The position numbers were made by a program, and so were the translations under genes. Shown piece by piece: positions 19,606 to 30,458 of a DNA stretch of 64,000 nucleotides (position 1 is the stretch's first letter; each line of letters begins with the position of its first letter). The stretch spans positions 96,051 to 160,050 of the forward strand of contig JABDRN010000026.1 of assembly GCA_013041745.1 (NCBI GenBank), in the 5' to 3' direction. The notes under the pieces were generated by a model. It was given only the letters and a program-made list of their open reading frames with translations. It did no database searches and was not told the origin of the DNA. The stretch is from Gammaproteobacteria bacterium. Its GTDB lineage: Bacteria > Pseudomonadota > Gammaproteobacteria > SZUA-229.

Positions 19606-20583
19606 ATGAAAGATACATTTGATCTATTAACAGATACCGATTTCCCACGTATAAAGCGTAATCACCTGGAAACGCTACAGGTTAACCTGGGATACCTGTG
19701 TAACCAACAATGCCTGCATTGTCACGTCGATGCAAGTCCTCGACGTAAAGAGATCATGACGGCAGAGACGGTTTCGGATGTGCTTAATTTTATAGAGCAC
19801 AAAAATATCAAGACACTGGACCTGACCGGTGGAGCTCCGGAAATGAATCCTGAATTCTTTTCGCTGGTCAGGCAGGCGCGAGATATCGGTGTACATGTTA
19901 TCGATCGCTGTAACCTGACAGTGTTGCTGGAACCGGGATATGAGGATACGGCTTCTTTTCTTGCTGAGCATAGGGTAGAAATAGTGGCGTCGATGCCTTG
20001 TTATCTGGAAGAGAATGTCGATGCTCAACGCGGTAAGGGCGTATTCGAACAGAGTATTGAAGGATTGAGATTATTGAACAGTCATGGCTATGGTATCGAC
20101 GAGCATCTATCGTTGAACCTGGTCTATAATCCGCAGGGCATCAACCTGCCACCATCACAACATGAGCTCGAGCGTGATTACAAAAAAGAATTGAAACAGC
20201 GGTTCGATATCTCGTTCAATAATTTATTCACCATTACCAATATGCCGATCAAACGCTTTGGCAGTACGCTAATTTCAAAGGGGTTATTTGATGAGTATAT
20301 GCAGCTGTTAAAATCATCTTATAGCAAAGACAATCTCTCCGGAGTGATGTGTCGTACAACCTTGAGTGTTGACTGGCAAGGAAATGTCTATGACTGTGAT
20401 TTCAACCAGATGCTGGGTTTGCCTGCCGGTCTCTCGATCGGTCATGATGTTGAATCGTCTTCTAATAAACATATCAATGAGCTTTTAGATAGTGATCTGA
20501 GGGGTGGTGATATCGCGATTATGGATCATTGTTACGGCTGCACTGCCGGTAATGGCAGTAGCTGCGGTGGTGCTCTGATATAG
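19606..20583 (+). CDS. arsS: Radical SAM protein, arsenosugar biosynthesis ArsS family
   Basis: LGYLCNQQCLHCHVDASPRRKEIM, LTGGAPEMNPEF, C-terminal DHCYGCTAGNGSSCGGALI. Confidence 0.87.
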   Translation: MKDTFDLLTDTDFPRIKRNHLETLQVNLGYLCNQQCLHCHVDASPRRKEIMTAETVSDVLNFIEHKNIKTLDLTGGAPEMNPEFFSLVRQARDIGVHVIDRCNLTVLLEPGYEDTASFLAEHRVEIVASMPCYLEENVDAQRGKGVFEQSIEGLRLLNSHGYGIDEHLSLNLVYNPQGINLPPSQHELERDYKKELKQRFDISFNNLFTITNMPIKRFGSTLISKGLFDEYMQLLKSSYSKDNLSGVMCRTTLSVDWQGNVYDCDFNQMLGLPAGLSIGHDVESSSNKHINELLDSDLRGGDIAIMDHCYGCTAGNGSSCGGALI

Positions 20584-20600
20584 CGCGCCGGCTGACTGCA

Positions 20601-21269
20601 GTGAAAATATCGGTTGTTGTTCCAGTACTAAACGAAGAGATGAACCTGTCTCGTCTTGCTAATTGCTTACGAGCGATTATAGAGCAGGGGCATGAGGTCA
20701 TAATCGTCGACGGGGGAAGTACTGATAACACGCTAGCCATGGCTTATGAAATCAGTAAAAAGGTGGTCATCTCGAAAAAAGGTCGTGCTATTCAGATGAA
20801 CAGCGGCGCTTCGATGGCTTCGGGTGACGTAGTACTTTTCTTGCATGCTGATACCTGTCTGCCTGAAGGCGTGCCCCAGGTTTTTTCGGATATGTCTATA
20901 GCTGAGCATTTCTGGGGCTGTTTCGATGTTCGCCTGTCAAATAAAAGCTATGTGTACCGCTTGATCGAATTCATGATGAATTTACGTTCCAGGCTTACTT
21001 CTATCATAACCGGTGATCAGGTAATTTTTGTCAAAAAAGAACTGTTCGAAGAGATTGGCGGTTTTCCTGAGATCGCCTTGATGGAAGATATCGAGATCAG
21101 TCGTCGTCTGAAGAAAATATCTAAACCTGTTCGCTTGAAACACAATGTGGTTACATCAAGCCGCCGTTGGGAAACCAACGGGGTTGTTTCGACTATCCTG
21201 TTGATGTGGAAACTGAGACTATATTACTTCTTCGGTGTCTCACCCGAAAAACTGAGTCAGATGTATTGA
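20601..21269 (+). CDS. TIGR04283 family glycosyltransferase
   Basis: KISVVVPVLNEEMNL, VDGGSTDNT, KKGRAIQMNSGA; downstream of arsS. Confidence 0.85.
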   Translation: MKISVVVPVLNEEMNLSRLANCLRAIIEQGHEVIIVDGGSTDNTLAMAYEISKKVVISKKGRAIQMNSGASMASGDVVLFLHADTCLPEGVPQVFSDMSIAEHFWGCFDVRLSNKSYVYRLIEFMMNLRSRLTSIITGDQVIFVKKELFEEIGGFPEIALMEDIEISRRLKKISKPVRLKHNVVTSSRRWETNGVVSTILLMWKLRLYYFFGVSPEKLSQMY

Positions 21270-21270
21270 A

Positions 21271-21894
21271 ATGTTATACCAGGATGCGGTCGTGCTCTTA
21301 TTTGCAAAAGCGCCGGTCGAAGGCAAAGTTAACACCCGCTTGATCCCGGATATCGGTGTAAAGGCTGCGACAAAATTACAGCATGATCTGATACATGATC
21401 GCCTGACCATGCTAACTTCTGCAAGTTTGTGTGAAGTGCATCTCATGTGTGCGCCAGATCAGCACAGTGAGTATTTTTTACAATGCGGTCAAAAATACCC
21501 GGTTGCCCTTTATGACCAGACAGGTGCTGACCTTGGTGAGCGTATCTATGATGGTATCAGGCGTGCGCTGTGTGATTATAAATACTGTGTCGTCATCGGC
21601 ACTGATGCGCCATCACTGGAAATTGATGTCATCACGCAGGTGCTGGATAGATTACATGAAGGCGCCGAGGTTGTAGTGGTGCCGGCTGAAGATGGTGGCT
21701 ATGTTTGTATCGCAATGCGAAATGCATATGACTTCCTTTTTCAGGGTATCAGCTGGGGTAGTGCTGAGGTAATGCAGCAGACTAGAGATAAACTCAATGA
21801 TGCGAGAATTTCGTTTGTAGAGCTTCCTGCATGCTGGGACGTAGACCGGCTTGAGGATTATCGACGATACCTTGAACTCTACAGCAAGAATTGA
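21271..21894 (+). CDS. TIGR04282 family glycosyltransferase
   Basis: VLLFAKAPVEGKVNTRLIPDIG, VVIGTDAPSL, VVVVPAEDGGYV. Confidence 0.85.
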   Translation: MLYQDAVVLLFAKAPVEGKVNTRLIPDIGVKAATKLQHDLIHDRLTMLTSASLCEVHLMCAPDQHSEYFLQCGQKYPVALYDQTGADLGERIYDGIRRALCDYKYCVVIGTDAPSLEIDVITQVLDRLHEGAEVVVVPAEDGGYVCIAMRNAYDFLFQGISWGSAEVMQQTRDKLNDARISFVELPACWDVDRLEDYRRYLELYSKN

Positions 21895-21939
21895 TTGTCA
21901 CTGTGATGGGCGAGTATTGAGCAGCACTTAGGCAGCTTG

Positions 21940-22668
21940 TCAGGATATCAGTGAAAATATCTGGGAAGGGCTCTGGATACTATAATCGGCATGCCAGTCT
22001 TCAGTGTTCTCTGAGTCTTCGATATAACCATATTCGGCAATAATGGTTGTCATGCCGGCATTATGTCCGGCCTCTATATCACGTCGCGCGTCACCGATGT
22101 AGACGCATTCTTCTGGTTGTGCCTTGGTCAGCTTGCAAGCATAGAACATGGGCTCTGGATGGGGCTTACGATTATTTGTTGAATCAGAACTGACGATGCA
22201 TGCAGCACGCTCGTGCAGGCCGAGGGACTGCATAAGTGGTTCAGTTAACCACCCCGGTTTATTGGTGACGACCCCCCACTTTATGCCATTTTTTTCGAGC
22301 CGCTGCAACAGGCTGTCCATCTCTTCAAATAACCGTGAATGAACAGCGAGATGCTCGAGGTAGATTTCCAGGTAACGCTTCTTTAAGCGTTCGAAGGATT
22401 GTGTATTCATGTCGTCGCCAAAAGCGAGTTTAAGCAGTGCTACACTGCCATTTGAAACGATCGGCCGGACGTCAGAGTAGGCGCAGCGCGCGTGTTGTTT
22501 TTCATCGCACAGGATATCTAGTGCAGCTGCCATATCTGGTGCGGTATCGATCAATGTGCCGTCGAGATCGAATAACACGGTGTTGATCCTGGTGTTTGCT
22601 TTATCTCTCACTACAGCTGTATCTTCAGAGTCATTCTGGGCGTGTATATCGAACCATGTAGTTGACAT
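21940..22668 (-). CDS. gph: HAD family phosphoglycolate phosphatase
   Basis: VLFDLDGTLIDTAPDMAAAL, GDARRDIEAGHNAGM; start uncertain, possibly overlapping ubiG. Confidence 0.88.
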   Translation of the reverse strand: MSTTWFDIHAQNDSEDTAVVRDKANTRINTVLFDLDGTLIDTAPDMAAALDILCDEKQHARCAYSDVRPIVSNGSVALLKLAFGDDMNTQSFERLKKRYLEIYLEHLAVHSRLFEEMDSLLQRLEKNGIKWGVVTNKPGWLTEPLMQSLGLHERAACIVSSDSTNNRKPHPEPMFYACKLTKAQPEECVYIGDARRDIEAGHNAGMTTIIAEYGYIEDSENTEDWHADYSIQSPSQIFSLIS

Positions 22669-23338
22669 CGATGTCACCCGACTGGCTGAACAGCCCGGTG
22701 AATAGATTATAGCTAACACCTTTCAGATCTTGAAGTGTAAGTCCTGCCGCCCTGGCCCATTCGTCAAGCTCGGAGGGTTTTATGAAGCGTGCATAATCAT
22801 GTGTGCCACGAGGCAGCATTTTCATCATGTATTCTGCTCCGACGATGGCGAACAGGTATGATTTTGGATTTCTGTTGATGGTCGAAAGATAAACAGAACC
22901 GCCAGGTTTGACCAGTTGGTAACAGGCATTGATGACAGATGCAGGGTCAGGCACATGCTCCAGCATCTCCATACAGGTGACTATGTCGTAGCTCGCCGGA
23001 TTGTGCCTGGCAAATTCTTCAGCAGTGATCTGCTGGTAATCGATTTCGAGCTCGCTCTCCATGGCGTGTAAACGCGCGACTGATAGAGGGGCTTTACCCA
23101 TATCGAGACCGGTGGTTATGGCGCCACACCTGGCCATACTCTCGCTCAAAATGCCGCCGCCGCAGCCGATATCACAGGCAGTTTTACCTTCGAGAGGAGA
23201 GCCGCTATTGATGAAGTTCAGGCGTAACGGGTTCATTTCATGCAGCGGTTTAAACTCGCCATGTTCATCCCACCAGCGTGAAGCCAGGTCTTCAAATTTT
23301 TTTATTTCTGAGGGGTCGATATTTGCACTTTGGCTCAT
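22631..23338 (-). CDS. ubiG: Ubiquinone biosynthesis O-methyltransferase
   Basis: WWDEHGEFKPLHEMNPLRLNFI, CDIGCGGGILSESMA. Confidence 0.95.
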   Translation of the reverse strand: MSQSANIDPSEIKKFEDLASRWWDEHGEFKPLHEMNPLRLNFINSGSPLEGKTACDIGCGGGILSESMARCGAITTGLDMGKAPLSVARLHAMESELEIDYQQITAEEFARHNPASYDIVTCMEMLEHVPDPASVINACYQLVKPGGSVYLSTINRNPKSYLFAIVGAEYMMKMLPRGTHDYARFIKPSELDEWARAAGLTLQDLKGVSYNLFTGLFSQSGDIDVNYMVRYTRPE

Positions 23339-23406
23339 AACACGGTTACTTCAGCGGTTGTATAGTAAATTACGTTTTAAATTTTGATTAACTGATTGAA
23401 CATCAA

Positions 23407-24723
23407 TTAGTTTTCTCTAATATTTTCACTTATTCTAATACAGTCTGCTTTTAAGCGGGACTCATCGATGGTATTGAGTACTCTGTCTGTTAAACGTTGT
23501 CTGCCTGCTATCCAGACATCGCTGACATGTTCTCTGGAACTGCAATACACCAGGTGAGAGACAGGATCATATACTGGAACAGTCTCTATTGTATCGAAAT
23601 TTACTGCAACGATATCAGCAAATTTACCAGGTTCTAATGAACCGGTGATATCATCGATGCCAAGGGCCCGGGCGCCATTGATGGTAGCCATCTGCAGGGC
23701 CTGCTCGGCTGGTACAGCGGTCGCGTCCATGGTGCTGATTTTTGCCAGCATGGCAGCGCTTCGCATCTCTCCGAACATATCCAGATCATTGTTGCTAGAA
23801 CTGCTGTCGGTGCCCAATGCTACATTGACGCCAGCATCGTGTAGTGCTTTTACCGGGCAGGTGCCACTGGCCAGTTTCATATTCGATTCCGGGCAATGTA
23901 TGACATGGCTACCGCTAGAAGCAAGCAGAGGAATCTCATCATCATGCAGCTGGGTCATGTGTACAGCCTGTAAAGCGGGTGTCAACAGGCCAAGTTCATA
24001 CAGCCGAGTCAACGGACGTACTCCGGTGTTCTTTCTCGCTTCACTGACTTCGTGTGCAGTCTCATGGATATGCATATGGATGCTTAATTCCAGCTCGTCA
24101 GATAGTGTCCGAATTCGCTTCAATGGCTGATCAGAGACAGTATATGGCGCATGTGGCGCAAAGGCTGTTTTGATCAGTTCATGACCTTTATAGTGGTCAA
24201 AAACGGCAAGTCCCTTGTCGATGTATTCTTCGCTGTTGTTAGCCCACACCGTGGGAAAATCGATGAGTATAAGGCCTACACTGGCACGCATGCCGATGTC
24301 GGCAGCGACTCGAGCTGTTATATCCGGAAAGAAATACATGTCATTGAAACAGGTGGTACCGCCACGGATCATCTCTGCGATCGCCAGCTCGGTACCGGTG
24401 TGCACAAAAGCTTCATTGACATGCAGGGATTCTGCCGGCCAGATATGGTTCTCTAGCCAGTCCATCAGTCCCAGGTCGTCGGCCAGTCCGCGAAACAGGT
24501 TCATCGCTGCATGGGTATGGCTGTTGATCAAGCCTGGAATCAGAGCATGTTGGTCATAGTTTCTGCTCACTGAAGCGCTGTATTTTTCTCTGGCATCATC
24601 GCACGGCAGGATTTCGAGGATCCTGTCATCATGAATTGCGATGCAATGGTGTTCCAGAAAACGGTTCTTGCCATCGACAGGGATGACCCATCGTGCATGT
24701 AAGAGTGTATCGATATTTTTCAT
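23407..24723 (-). CDS. mtaD: TRZ/ATZ family hydrolase (MTA/SAH deaminase-like)
   Basis: LIPGLINSHTHAAMNLFRGLADDL, GTDSSSSNNDLDMFGEMR; ATG 24723. Confidence 0.88.
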   Translation of the reverse strand: MKNIDTLLHARWVIPVDGKNRFLEHHCIAIHDDRILEILPCDDAREKYSASVSRNYDQHALIPGLINSHTHAAMNLFRGLADDLGLMDWLENHIWPAESLHVNEAFVHTGTELAIAEMIRGGTTCFNDMYFFPDITARVAADIGMRASVGLILIDFPTVWANNSEEYIDKGLAVFDHYKGHELIKTAFAPHAPYTVSDQPLKRIRTLSDELELSIHMHIHETAHEVSEARKNTGVRPLTRLYELGLLTPALQAVHMTQLHDDEIPLLASSGSHVIHCPESNMKLASGTCPVKALHDAGVNVALGTDSSSSNNDLDMFGEMRSAAMLAKISTMDATAVPAEQALQMATINGARALGIDDITGSLEPGKFADIVAVNFDTIETVPVYDPVSHLVYCSSREHVSDVWIAGRQRLTDRVLNTIDESRLKADCIRISENIREN

Positions 24724-24964
24724 CTCGCGACAATACCTGTTGCACAGCATGAGTGCAACTTCTTGCATAATCTCCAATAGAAAACGGATCTTTATACTGT
24801 GTTAGGACAGCATTAATGTGAAATATGTCATTATTTTTTAATAAATATTCTGGATAAGCTAGTCACTTTGGAAACTTAGTGTTATAAATTCTATCATTAA
24901 CAACTTAAATTAATTTTAATTACACATAATATAAGTTCAGGCCTGGGCTTAAAAGGAGCAAAAA

Positions 24965-25576
24965 ATGAATCTTTGTATGTCTTCAAGAAACCTGTTAATT
25001 CCACTTCTCGCTCTGTTGTTTTTATCAGCGGGATGTAATCCGACCGTCAGTCGTGTGGAATCAGATACTGTTACAGATTTGAGCGGAAACTGGAATGATA
25101 CAGACTCACGCCTGGTAGCACAGGAGATGATCCAGGATGTGCTCTCTCGCAACTGGCTCAATAAATTTAATCGTAATAAGGGGAAAGCACCTACGGTCAT
25201 CGTCGGCACTGTTCGCAACCTGAGTCATGAACACATCAATACGCGTACTTTCATCGCAGACATGGAACGTGAACTGATCAATTCTGGTGAGGTCGAGTTT
25301 GTCGCATCTGCAGAAGCCCGTGAGGAAGTCCGCAGTGAAGTAAAAGATCAGGATCTGAATGCAACAGAAGAAACACGCAAAGCGATGGGTAATGAGGTCG
25401 GCGCCGATTTCATGCTGCAGGGCTCGATCAACAGTATCGTTGATGCAGTCAGTGGTGAGCAGGCGCGTTTCTACCAGATAGACCTCACTCTGATCGAGCT
25501 GGGTACCAACCGTAAGGTATGGGTAGGCCAGAAGAAGATTAAGAAAACGGTAGAGAAGGGTGGCTTCCGTCTATAA
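24965..25576 (+). CDS. lpoB: Penicillin-binding protein activator LpoB
   Basis: Lipobox LFLSAGCN; VIVGTVRNLSHEHINTRTFIADMERELINSG. Confidence 0.85.
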   Translation: MNLCMSSRNLLIPLLALLFLSAGCNPTVSRVESDTVTDLSGNWNDTDSRLVAQEMIQDVLSRNWLNKFNRNKGKAPTVIVGTVRNLSHEHINTRTFIADMERELINSGEVEFVASAEAREEVRSEVKDQDLNATEETRKAMGNEVGADFMLQGSINSIVDAVSGEQARFYQIDLTLIELGTNRKVWVGQKKIKKTVEKGGFRL

Positions 25577-25608
25577 GATAATCCATAAGAACACGGAAGT
25601 TAAATTCT

Positions 25609-27051
25609 ATGTCTGCTATTCGTGACGCATATCAATTGCTGACTAATCAGCCATCGTTCTCCTGCAAGCTGATGCATCACTCATCGTTGTCCTTGTTTCT
25701 AAAGCTTTCTTTAGTACTTGTCCTCGGTGTATCCATACAGTCATGTGCCAGTTACGGTAGTCATGCAACTACTATGCGTGACGGCCTTTTGACCGGGCGC
25801 CCCGAGCTCTCACTTGCTATCGCAGAAGAGAAGGACAAGGATATGGATGATGTTGTCTCTTCCTTAGATAAAGGCATGCTGCGTCGCATAAATAAAGATT
25901 TTACAGGTAGCAATGAGATCTTTGAAGTCGCAAAACAGGAGATCGAGAAACTGTATGGTATCAGTCTCACTGAAAATCTTGCCGCGGTCTCTATCAATGA
26001 GACCTTACGAGGTTATGAGGGGGATCGTTACGAGCAGCTTTTGTTACATGCCTACATGGCGATGAATTATATTCAGCTAGGCCAGCTAGATAGTGCTCGT
26101 GTCGAGATGTTGCAGGCTAATGTCAAAATGATGGAGTGGGGCGACGAGCCTGACGAAGATGCATTCCTGCGTTATCTTGAGGGCATCATATACGAAAACC
26201 TTGGAGAAGATGACTCAGCACTAATTTCTTATCGAAAAGCATATACTGTTTACAAAGATAAAGCTGGTGAGCAATATCCTGTAATGCCTGAGCGTATCAA
26301 GAAAGACCTGTTGCGTATGCTGGCATGGCAGGGGTTATGGGACGAGTATAAAACGTATAAAAAAGAAATGAATATGCCGGATTTCAAGCCGGTTCAAGAC
26401 AGTAATAAGTATGGTGAACTGGTTGTTATTCTGAACAATGGATTGGCGCCGATAAGGAATGAAAAGGCGCTGTATATATTCTCTCAGGAAGTCCAGCAGA
26501 ACCTGCGTGTCGCATTTCCCGCATACGATCAACCAAAACAGAAGCTGTATCTCGCACAGGTAAATATAGACGGTAAACAGTTTCCCTTAGAGACGGTGGA
26601 AGACATTGACAAGCTTGCCCGTTACTCTCTCGAGCAGGAGATGCCTGGTATTATGGCGAGAGCGACAGCCCGTGCTGTGGTTAAGTACAATAGTCAAAAA
26701 ACGGCTTCAGATAAAAGCTCGATCGCCGGCTTGTTGATGACGGTGACCAACCTGGCGACAGAGCGTGCAGATACACGGAGCTGGACAACACTGCCGCTGG
26801 AGATCCAGTTGCAGAGAGTGCTTTTACCGGTTGGTGAGCATACAATACAGATTCAGTTTTTGAATGCTGCGGGTATGGTCGTCGATGTTATCGAGGAAGC
26901 AGTTTCCATAAAACCCAAGCGCCAGAGCTTTGTTATCAAGCATTGGAATACTCCTGTACCTAAGATTAAGTCCGGGAAAAAAATGAGCGCGGAAATGCCG
27001 GGTGCGCAGGACCATGCTAGAGAGACCGATGTTGCTACATCGGCAAAATAA
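25609..27051 (+). CDS. COG3014 family lipoprotein
   Basis: SIQSCASYGSH; TPR-like region; located between lpoB and an LPP20-like gene. Confidence 0.75.
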   Translation: MSAIRDAYQLLTNQPSFSCKLMHHSSLSLFLKLSLVLVLGVSIQSCASYGSHATTMRDGLLTGRPELSLAIAEEKDKDMDDVVSSLDKGMLRRINKDFTGSNEIFEVAKQEIEKLYGISLTENLAAVSINETLRGYEGDRYEQLLLHAYMAMNYIQLGQLDSARVEMLQANVKMMEWGDEPDEDAFLRYLEGIIYENLGEDDSALISYRKAYTVYKDKAGEQYPVMPERIKKDLLRMLAWQGLWDEYKTYKKEMNMPDFKPVQDSNKYGELVVILNNGLAPIRNEKALYIFSQEVQQNLRVAFPAYDQPKQKLYLAQVNIDGKQFPLETVEDIDKLARYSLEQEMPGIMARATARAVVKYNSQKTASDKSSIAGLLMTVTNLATERADTRSWTTLPLEIQLQRVLLPVGEHTIQIQFLNAAGMVVDVIEEAVSIKPKRQSFVIKHWNTPVPKIKSGKKMSAEMPGAQDHARETDVATSAK

Positions 27052-27096
27052 TTTTATAGCCACATTTCATGGTTTAGTCTAGAAGGTGATTTTAAG

Positions 27097-28113
27097 ATGA
27101 AATCAATATTCAGATTCAAGATATTAATGAGTGTGTTAATGGTGACTGCCTGTATGCAGTCAACAACAGTGATGAGTACTGCAGATGCACCGGAATGGGT
27201 GCGTAGCGAACCGGATATGTACCCTAATTTCAAATACATGTCTGCCACTGGTTCGGCATCTAAAGCAGAACAGGCAAAAGCCAGGGCCTTATCTAACCTG
27301 GCAAAGATATTTGAAGTACAGATACGAGAAGTGTCTACTACTTCGCAGGATACACAGACCAGTAAAAAAGATGGTATCGAAACGGTTGCGTCAAGTGCGA
27401 GGATCGCCAGCACCGTCAATCTAAAAACAGATAAGATGGTTCAAGGTGCGCGCATAGCAGAGCAATGGCAGAGCAGTACTGATCTGACTTATCATGCACT
27501 GGCTGTGCTGGACCGTGCCCAGGCAGGGAATAATATTCGAGGTGAGATGAGAGATCTGGATGATCAGACAGAGCATGCACTGGACCAACATGGGCGAAGA
27601 GAAGATGTGCTCCTAAAAATAGCAGATTTGCATAAAGCGAATGAGTTGCAACAGGACAGGGAGACGCTGCAGAGGACATTGAAAATAATAGACGTAAAAG
27701 GAAAGGGATCACCAGCGAGATGGCAATTGGCAGAGTTAAACGAGCAGTTGGGCCGTGAGTTGCGAGACTTACCTGTTCAAACAGCCATTCGAGTCGATGA
27801 TATCGGTGGCCTGAGTAACATCTTGCAGGGGGCTGCGGCAAATGCGGGGTTTAATGTTGGAGGCTCAGGTTACCAGTTAGCAGCTAGCCTTGAAAAACAA
27901 CAGCCGATCGATCAGGGAGACTGGCACTGGTTGCGAGCGACATTAAAGATCGAACTCATCGCACAGGATGGTGTTACCGTTATCGGTTATCAGTCATGGC
28001 CGCTAAAAGTTTCAGCCAGCAATCCATCACAACTTGATGCGCGCATGTTGAAAGAAGTTGACAAGAAGCTTAAGAATGAGCTGTTAAATAGCGTTCTCCA
28101 ATTTGCAACATAG
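27097..28113 (+). CDS. LPP20 family lipoprotein
   Basis: PEWVRSEPDMYPNFKYMSATGSASKAEQAKARALSNLAKIFEVQI. Confidence 0.8.
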   Translation: MKSIFRFKILMSVLMVTACMQSTTVMSTADAPEWVRSEPDMYPNFKYMSATGSASKAEQAKARALSNLAKIFEVQIREVSTTSQDTQTSKKDGIETVASSARIASTVNLKTDKMVQGARIAEQWQSSTDLTYHALAVLDRAQAGNNIRGEMRDLDDQTEHALDQHGRREDVLLKIADLHKANELQQDRETLQRTLKIIDVKGKGSPARWQLAELNEQLGRELRDLPVQTAIRVDDIGGLSNILQGAAANAGFNVGGSGYQLAASLEKQQPIDQGDWHWLRATLKIELIAQDGVTVIGYQSWPLKVSASNPSQLDARMLKEVDKKLKNELLNSVLQFAT

Positions 28114-28496
28114 TATCAAATCATTATTATCTGAAAGAGCGCCGATTAATATATTAAGCGATTATCTGGAAATGATTGCTGTATCTGCCTCGTTTTCCGT
28201 GCTAGAAAAGGTTTGGTGACCGTCTTCTCTGGACTTAGAGAATCGGGTTTTTCTAGGAGATATGTCAAAAGATCTATAATTACATGGATTAGTTCTACGT
28301 ATTGATGTAGGTAAACTATGTGTGATCATTCAAGCATTTTTCCCATGTGCCAAAAAGCGTACAGCACGCCATACTCTTGTAAGCTTACTTCCGTTTTTTT
28401 TAGACTGCTTTTGGATTATGAGGCCGGTCATGTCTATAGATCGAAACATGATCTATCGAATAACGCTACCTGCAATTGCTGTTAACAGTCGCTCCA

Positions 28497-30152
28497 ATGA
28501 ATGCAAAGAAAAGCTTATATTGGCACTTTTTGAGCATTATCATACCTCTTATCGTATTCGTATTTATCGTATTGATCGGTGTTTATGAGTGGTTGAATTA
28601 CAATAACGATAAAGCAGCACTGGTCAATAAGCTAGAGAGTCTGACTTCAGCATATTCGTTACTACTGGCCGAACCTGTTGCCAATGGTAATGTTAAGTAT
28701 ATTAAGCTTTATAACACTTCTTTGATCGCAGACTCTGATGTTGCATTTGTCGTTATCAAGAATCAAGAGGGCGTAGTACTGGAACAGTATGGTGAAATCA
28801 AGGGTGATCCTTCACTGCAACGTTCGGTAGCAATTAACTATTCTCCCGATGCCAGTATAAGTAAAGTCGGAGAGTTCGTTATTGGACTTTCGACAAAAAA
28901 TGTTGTCAGCCAGCTTTTTGATCGGGTCAAGTATGAATTTATCTTGCTGGTTTCACTGGTTGCGATAGTGCTGTTCGCTGTAAGACGTGCTTATATCGAA
29001 ACTATAGGTAATCCACTTGATGCATTGATGTCGTCGATAGAGTACTTTAAAAGTCACCGTGTGCACCATGATGTTGAATATCAACAGGATGACGATCTGG
29101 GCGCTGTTATAAGGCGCTTCAACGAGATGCAGGTGCATCAGCTCGCAATCCAGCAAGAGTTGAAGAAACAGTACTTTTCCCTTGAAAATATAATCGAAGA
29201 GCGTACTCAGGAGCTGCAGGATGAGTTAGATAAACATGCCGAGACCTCGTCGATGTTGTATAACGAAAAACAGCGTGCGCAGATCACAATCAATTCTATT
29301 TCCGATTCTGTTATTACCACGGATGAGAATGGCTTGATCGAATTCATGAATCCTGCCGCATACAAGCTGCTTGATTATAAGAAAGGTTTTGTTGACGAGC
29401 GATATTTCTCAGAAATCTTCAAGCTGCTCAGCATAGATTCAAGAGAGCCTGTCAAGGATCTGGTGGCATGGTGTCTCGAATCTGAAAATAAAAGTTGTCC
29501 GCCCATCGAATTCTATTTGAAGGTTGATTCCGGCAAGGAGTATATCGTAGAAGCGATATTATCAGGCCTGTTTGATAATAAAGGCAGGTCGACTGGTGTG
29601 GTCGTATTGATACGTGATATTACAGCATCGAAAAAACGCAGCAATGAGCTCTCCTATCTCGCGCATCATGATATGTTGACTGGGCTCGTTAATCGTCGAG
29701 AGTTCGAGTCGCAAATGGAGGGATTGCTGGAAGATTCTCGCTTAAACGTATGCCAGCATGTTATGTTTTATCTTGATCTTGATCACTTTAAAACCATCAA
29801 TGATGAATGCGGGCATGCGGCGGGCGATAAGGTATTAAAGCTGCTCGCCGAGGAATTTAAGAATCATCTGCGAAAAGACGATTGTGTTGGTCGCCTCGGT
29901 GGCGATGAGTTTGGCGTTTTACTGGTTCACTGTAATGTGAAAAGTGCAAAGATCGTAGCTGAGAAAATGCGCCAGGATATCGATGATTTTGAGTTTGAAT
30001 GGGAGGGTAAGCATTTCAAGCTTGGTCTGAGTATTGGTGTTGTAGCCATAACGAAGCATGCCGATTCTATAGAGAGCCTCATGGAACAGGCTGATACCAG
30101 CTGTTATATAGCCAAGCAAAAAGGGCGAAACCAGATACACTTGCACAGTTGA
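28497..30152 (+). CDS. PAS-GGDEF diguanylate cyclase, membrane-anchored
   Basis: N-terminal TM, HAMP/coiled coil, PAS, intact GRLGGDEFGVLL. Confidence 0.92.
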   Translation: MNAKKSLYWHFLSIIIPLIVFVFIVLIGVYEWLNYNNDKAALVNKLESLTSAYSLLLAEPVANGNVKYIKLYNTSLIADSDVAFVVIKNQEGVVLEQYGEIKGDPSLQRSVAINYSPDASISKVGEFVIGLSTKNVVSQLFDRVKYEFILLVSLVAIVLFAVRRAYIETIGNPLDALMSSIEYFKSHRVHHDVEYQQDDDLGAVIRRFNEMQVHQLAIQQELKKQYFSLENIIEERTQELQDELDKHAETSSMLYNEKQRAQITINSISDSVITTDENGLIEFMNPAAYKLLDYKKGFVDERYFSEIFKLLSIDSREPVKDLVAWCLESENKSCPPIEFYLKVDSGKEYIVEAILSGLFDNKGRSTGVVVLIRDITASKKRSNELSYLAHHDMLTGLVNRREFESQMEGLLEDSRLNVCQHVMFYLDLDHFKTINDECGHAAGDKVLKLLAEEFKNHLRKDDCVGRLGGDEFGVLLVHCNVKSAKIVAEKMRQDIDDFEFEWEGKHFKLGLSIGVVAITKHADSIESLMEQADTSCYIAKQKGRNQIHLHS

Positions 30153-30458
30153 CTGCCATTGGCGTATAAAATAAGTGGTTATTTGTAGCTTGATTCAGGG
30201 GCAGGTGGAACCTGTTCAGGGCTGTTGTATCAGGTTCTTGTATTGTAAGATTATACCCATATGTTCTAGTAGTGTTTGAAGCTATATTTTAAATATATTT
30301 AACTGTAGCCAGGGAACAGCACTGTCGATTTCGGGTCGAAGTGGTCCTGCTAGAAGATTTTTCGAATTTGTAAATAAACCAAGCTGAAATTTATTATTGA
30401 TAAAAATGATTCCTGATTTAGAAAAATTATTAAGTTTGTCCTACACTGAAGGTGAGGC

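Noticed and set aside
28287-28320. Possible degraded copy of the 9321 repeat (ctacgtattgatgtaggtaa)
   Set aside because: Only about 10 consecutive bases shared; not enough to claim a repeat copy.
28322-28588. 88-aa ORF upstream of the GGDEF gene
   Set aside because: Overlaps the diguanylate cyclase start in another frame, with no recognisable domain.
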